The notes beneath the pieces are model-generated. The model worked only from the letters and a program-made list of their open reading frames with translations. It ran no database searches and was not told the origin of the DNA. A program made the position numbers and the translations under genes. This document shows, piece after piece, positions 7,898 to 10,613 of a stretch of 10,613 bases of DNA; position 1 is the stretch's first letter, and each line of letters begins with the position of its first letter. Source of the DNA: Bacteroidota bacterium (lineage in GTDB: Bacteria; Bacteroidota; Bacteroidia; Bacteroidales; B18-G4). The stretch is taken from assembly GCA_003648575.1 (NCBI GenBank), contig QMPN01000091.1, positions 1 to 10,613 on the forward strand. Direction: 5' to 3'.

Positions 7898-8458
7898 ATG
7901 AAACGATTATTTGCCGCCATAAAAGTGCATCCTTCCGAGGAATTCCTCACCCGCTATTATGCATTGAAAAGAAATCTGAAGGATGAAAAGATACGATGGG
8001 TCGACCCGGAAAATATCCACATTACCTTGAAGTTCTTCGGGGAAACCCCCGGGCATCATATTCCGGCCATCAATGCGGCTCTACAGCAATCCGCTGCAGG
8101 CCTTGCAGCATTTGATCTTAGCATAACATCTACGGGAATCTTCGGAAGTTCATACCAACCGAAGGTGATCTGGTTCGGGATAGAGCCTCATGAGGATATC
8201 ATCAGATTATCTGAAAGCATTCTAACGGAGCTTGAAAATACAGGAATGGAGAGAGACCGGCAAAATTTTGTGCCACACCTGACCATAGCCAGGATTAAGC
8301 ATCTGGAGGATAAAAAGTATTTTCAGAAGGTCATTGATCATAATAAGGAAGACTTCATACAAAAAGAAGAGGTGAATAAATTCCACCTCTTCGAAAGTAT
8401 GTTGAAGCCCGGAGGGGCTGAATATACTGTTATCGGGAGCTATTCCTTATTGCTTTGA
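7898..8458 (+). CDS. thpR: RNA 2',3'-cyclic phosphodiesterase (2H family)
   Basis: The 186-residue cytosolic protein is full length for the ThpR/LigT family. The two HxTx signatures of the 2H phosphoesterase superfamily are intact: HITL at 41-44, within the typical NIHITLKFFG strand, and HLTI at 127-130, within FVPHLTIAR. The two His residues are the catalytic pair. Known members hydrolyse RNA 2',3'-cyclic phosphates to 2'-phosphates and can reversibly join 2'-5' linkages in vitro. The N-terminal RLFAAIKV strand and the central PKVIWFGI strand are typical. A perfect -7 element sits 7 nt upstream of the start. The 3' end overlaps the convergent membrane-protein gene by 19 bp. It is divergent from the cyclase-like gene across a 99-bp gap. 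Confidence 0.92.
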   Translation: MKRLFAAIKVHPSEEFLTRYYALKRNLKDEKIRWVDPENIHITLKFFGETPGHHIPAINAALQQSAAGLAAFDLSITSTGIFGSSYQPKVIWFGIEPHEDIIRLSESILTELENTGMERDRQNFVPHLTIARIKHLEDKKYFQKVIDHNKEDFIQKEEVNKFHLFESMLKPGGAEYTVIGSYSLLL

Positions 8459-8772
8459 TGTTTTTCAAGGAAATAGCTGATTACCAGCGCCATGCCGCCA
8501 AAAAGGAAGATCATGGAAAAATATGATACTTCTTCTTCAAGAACGGTCGTAGCATCCAGAATATTCCCGGCAAGGATACCCACAGCAACACCGATAAGCA
8601 AAAGGCCATAACGGACGCCGGCCATACCAGGCTTGAAATCATGAAATTTCGATGGATCTACTCCTTTTTGAAGCATCACCATTCTTTCTTTTTTCCTTAC
8701 GCCCAGGTAAACAATTCCATATATGAATCCGAAGATCACCAGGAGGACAAGTATTGGAGTTATATCAAGCAT
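8440..8772 (-). CDS. Small membrane protein, DUF6249-like
   Basis: I chose the ATG at 8770-8772 (110 residues) because it leads straight into the first membrane segment, as in this Bacteroidota family; an upstream ATG at 8811 would add 13 polar residues. Three hydrophobic segments are visible at about 5-25, 53-72 and 84-102. Between the first two is a charged cytosolic loop containing KKERMVMLQKGVDPSKF (27-43), a signature I associate with DUF6249 proteins. The function is unknown. Its last 19 bp overlap the end of thpR on the opposite strand. I found no convincing TAnnTTTG element upstream, though the leader is AT-rich. Confidence 0.75.
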   Translation of the reverse strand: MLDITPILVLLVIFGFIYGIVYLGVRKKERMVMLQKGVDPSKFHDFKPGMAGVRYGLLLIGVAVGILAGNILDATTVLEEEVSYFSMIFLFGGMALVISYFLEKHQSNKE

Positions 8773-8839
8773 TGTTTTAGTTTTTAAAAGTTTATAATCC
8801 GGTTTCTGCATCTTTGACGCACTTTATTTTTCCCGGTTA

Positions 8840-8852
8840 CACTTATTAAGTG
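8840..8852. promoter_or_regulatory. Perfect 6-bp-arm palindrome in a divergent intergenic region
   Basis: CACTTA-T-TAAGTG is a perfect 13-nt palindrome between the divergent starts at 8772 and 8915. Its size and position suit a regulator-binding site, but a palindrome this short and AT-rich can occur by chance, and no regulator gene is nearby. Confidence 0.25.
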
Positions 8853-8902
8853 CCTGAAGTGATCTAAAGTTGAGTTTGGGAGTAATTATATTATCAATTC
8901 TA

Positions 8903-8910
8903 TAACTTTG
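8903..8910 (+). promoter_or_regulatory. -7 element (TAACTTTG) directly abutting the GNAT gene
   Basis: TAACTTTG matches TAnnTTTG exactly and ends 4 nt before the ATG at 8915. TTTG at 8875-8878 could be the -33 element, with a slightly long 24-nt spacer. A transcript from here would be leaderless or nearly so. Confidence 0.55.
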
Positions 8911-8914
8911 CGGT

Positions 8915-9343
8915 ATGATTGAGATAGTATCTTTTAATACCAACGACAGGCCGGATCTGGCCGTTGAGGCCAATGGGATCCGTCAGCAGGTTTTCGTGGA
9001 GGAACAAAAAGTTGATCCTTCCCTCGAATATGATGAGTTTGAATCTGTGGCTGTCCACTACATATTGTATGTTGAAGGTGAGGTGGCTGCTACTGCCAGG
9101 TGGCGGGAGACTGACAATGGGATCAAACTGGAAAGGTTTGCCACTCTGCAAGCCCATCGTAATAAAGGACTGGGGGCTATCCTGCTCCGCGACATCATGG
9201 ATGATATCCTTCCCCTGGAGAAAAAAATATACCTCCACTCCCAGCTAAAAGCCATTCCATTTTATGAAAGGCATGGATTTGTAAAGGTTGGAGAACAATT
9301 CACCGAAGCAGAGATAGAGCACTTTGAGATGATACACAGATAA
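8915..9343 (+). CDS. GNAT-family N-acetyltransferase, ElaA/YjcF type
   Basis: The 142-residue protein is a single GNAT domain. The N-terminal signature GIRQQVFVEEQKV (21-33), the acidic LEYDEFE (37-43) and VHYILY (47-52) match the ElaA/YjcF subgroup. Motif A is visible as ERFATLQAHRNKGLG (73-87), with the acetyl-CoA pyrophosphate-binding loop at Q/H-R-N-K-G-L-G. The C-terminal PFYERHGF (115-122) is the typical GNAT motif B. It should transfer an acetyl group from acetyl-CoA to an amine in the cytosol; the acceptor is unknown. It is monocistronic, between a divergent membrane-protein gene and a convergent transglycosylase gene 24 bp away. Confidence 0.9.
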   Translation: MIEIVSFNTNDRPDLAVEANGIRQQVFVEEQKVDPSLEYDEFESVAVHYILYVEGEVAATARWRETDNGIKLERFATLQAHRNKGLGAILLRDIMDDILPLEKKIYLHSQLKAIPFYERHGFVKVGEQFTEAEIEHFEMIHR

Positions 9344-9367
9344 GAATGTGTAGAGTTAGGAGTTGAG

Positions 9368-10613
9368 CTAATTTTCGATGACTTTTTTATAATGTTCATA
9401 CCTTTCGAAGATCTCCACAACAAAATTGTAGGTTTCTTCCCCCCTGGCATAACCATATTTCACAACTGAATCGCGATAATAGGTTGGATCTGATTTGTTC
9501 AGTATAAAGAAGTCAACGTTATCGGTCCAGATGTTTGGATCCTTTCCATGTTTTTCGGCCAGCCGTCTGCCATCGTAAATATGGGCAATCCCCACATTAT
9601 ATGATGCCATCACAAACCTGATACGTTCTTCCGGGTCGTCTATTTCAGGGGGCAACTGTTTATCAATCCAACGCAAGAACTGTATCCCGGCCCTGATCTG
9701 ATCTGCCGGCGGGGATGCTGTGTCGACACCATAGACCTCAGCGGTAGCCGGCATCAGTTGCATGAGCCCGAAGGCGCCAACCCATGAGGTGACTTCCGGA
9801 TGGAAGCGTGACTCCTGATATATCAGCGAAGCAACCAGGCGCCAATCGAGGTCGTAGACAGTGCTGAGTTCCCTGATGATCTCATCATATTGCGAGATCT
9901 TTCCCCCACCGATAGAGTGATACTCGCTTTGAGCAATGTTCACTGAGCGCGGGTTGTTGAAATACTTATTGTATACATAGCGTGAGGCCGTGCTCTTTTT
10001 ATAATCAACGATCCAGGCATTAACCTCCAGTCGCAGGCTGTCGTTTCCCTGCTTCACGGCCCATGCCACATGTTGTGGAAAGCTCAAAGCTGTGTTTACA
10101 TCAATATTCGGATAATACTTCTGGTTGACTTTGGCGATATGCTCATCGGCCACCGTATATTCAATTTCGCCCTGAGCCACCGCCGTGATTAATTGTTCCA
10201 CCTCCCTGTCATGGTCTATATGTATATGGATGGTGTCGCCGATCTCGTTGGCCAGAATTGACAATCGGTCGGCAAAGATGGTTCCCTTTTGCACATAAAC
10301 ATCTTTCCCTGCCAGTTCTAATGGGTTCCTGATCAGCTGGTCTTCTATTTCGTCCCAGGTGCGCATCTTTCTCCAGTTTTCCGGCTTACGCTGAACCAAT
10401 ACTTGTTTGGTTTGTATCTGGGGAACGGTAAAATCGACCAGTCCCTGTCTATCGCGGGTAACCGTCAGGCCCATGGCTATCATATCAACCTTCCCTTCTT
10501 CGAGCAGGCCAAATGCTCCATGCATATCGTTGGTGATCACAAGCTTCAGGTTCACATCAAGGAAGTCGGCAAACTCTTTCAGCATCTCAAACTGGTAGCC
10601 CATGGGCTCACCA
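9368..10613 (-). CDS. mltF: MltF-like membrane-bound lytic murein transglycosylase (5' truncated)
   Basis: The frame is open to the right edge, reading GEP before the first internal Met (codon 10601-10603), so the true start and any signal or lipobox lie outside. From that Met, residues about 1-215 are a bacterial solute-binding family 3 domain. GYQFEMLKEFADFL and GLTVTRDR (45-52) are typical of its ligand-binding lobe. Residues about 235-405 are a lytic transglycosylase (SLT) domain: YQESRF gives the catalytic Glu264, followed by GLMQLMP (279-285) and ASYNVG (333-338). This order is that of MltF, which cleaves the MurNAc-GlcNAc bond of peptidoglycan to form 1,6-anhydro products. In MltF the sensor domain is known to regulate the catalytic domain on ligand binding. 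The protein should be periplasmic and envelope-anchored. The last codons converge on the GNAT gene 24 bp away. Confidence 0.92.
   Translation of the reverse strand, partial: GEPMGYQFEMLKEFADFLDVNLKLVITNDMHGAFGLLEEGKVDMIAMGLTVTRDRQGLVDFTVPQIQTKQVLVQRKPENWRKMRTWDEIEDQLIRNPLELAGKDVYVQKGTIFADRLSILANEIGDTIHIHIDHDREVEQLITAVAQGEIEYTVADEHIAKVNQKYYPNIDVNTALSFPQHVAWAVKQGNDSLRLEVNAWIVDYKKSTASRYVYNKYFNNPRSVNIAQSEYHSIGGGKISQYDEIIRELSTVYDLDWRLVASLIYQESRFHPEVTSWVGAFGLMQLMPATAEVYGVDTASPPADQIRAGIQFLRWIDKQLPPEIDDPEERIRFVMASYNVGIAHIYDGRRLAEKHGKDPNIWTDNVDFFILNKSDPTYYRDSVVKYGYARGEETYNFVVEIFERYEHYKKVIEN

Noticed and set aside
6866..8458. A complete Pycsar or CBASS defence locus
   Set aside because: There is a cyclase-like protein but no adjacent effector (TM, TIR, nuclease or phospholipase); the neighbours are housekeeping-type genes.
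8773..8811. An upstream ATG for the DUF6249-like gene at 8811
   Set aside because: It adds 13 polar residues ahead of the first membrane segment and is not needed; the ATG at 8772 fits the family better.

Overview
The window looks like a chromosomal segment from a Bacteroidota organism, probably Bacteroidales-like. The evidence is a set of TAnnTTTG-type -7 promoter elements just upstream of genes, little or no Shine-Dalgarno signal, Sec and lipoprotein signal peptides of the usual Bacteroidota form, and families common in that phylum (paired DUF3857 proteins, a DUF6249-like membrane protein, a secreted M14 peptidase). I see no rRNA, tRNA, CRISPR array, insertion sequence or phage gene.

Layout. 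Positions 2-196 hold the 3' end of an unidentified + strand gene, followed by a near-perfect 16-bp inverted repeat (203-255). On the - strand, a lipoprotein calcineurin-like phosphoesterase (2953-2045) and a secreted M14 zinc carboxypeptidase (2043-259) form a tight operon with 1 bp between them. Divergent from it, two + strand DUF3857 proteins (3070-5031 and 5049-6854) lie 17 bp apart. The first keeps a complete transglutaminase-like Cys-His-Asp triad. The second has the same architecture but has lost all three residues, so the pair reads as an enzyme plus a pseudoenzyme paralogue.

Convergent to this pair is a - strand gene (7798-6866) that I read as a divergent class III nucleotidyl-cyclase-like protein. 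It keeps both metal-binding Asp positions and the transition-state Arg, but has unusual residues at the substrate-selecting positions. Divergent from it is thpR (7898-8458), an RNA 2',3'-cyclic phosphodiesterase of the 2H family. thpR overlaps tail to tail by 19 bp with a small DUF6249-like membrane protein gene (8772-8440, - strand). A GNAT acetyltransferase of the ElaA/YjcF type follows (8915-9343, +). The window ends in an MltF-like lytic transglycosylase (9368 to beyond 10613, -) with a solute-binding domain fused to a lytic transglycosylase domain.

The phosphoesterase, peptidase, both DUF3857 proteins and the transglycosylase all appear to be exported, so much of the window serves the envelope or periplasm. 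The most unusual elements are the degenerate DUF3857 paralogue and the atypical cyclase-like protein beside a 2H phosphodiesterase. I do not see a clear complete novel defence or signalling system. No intergenic stretch exceeds 300 bases.
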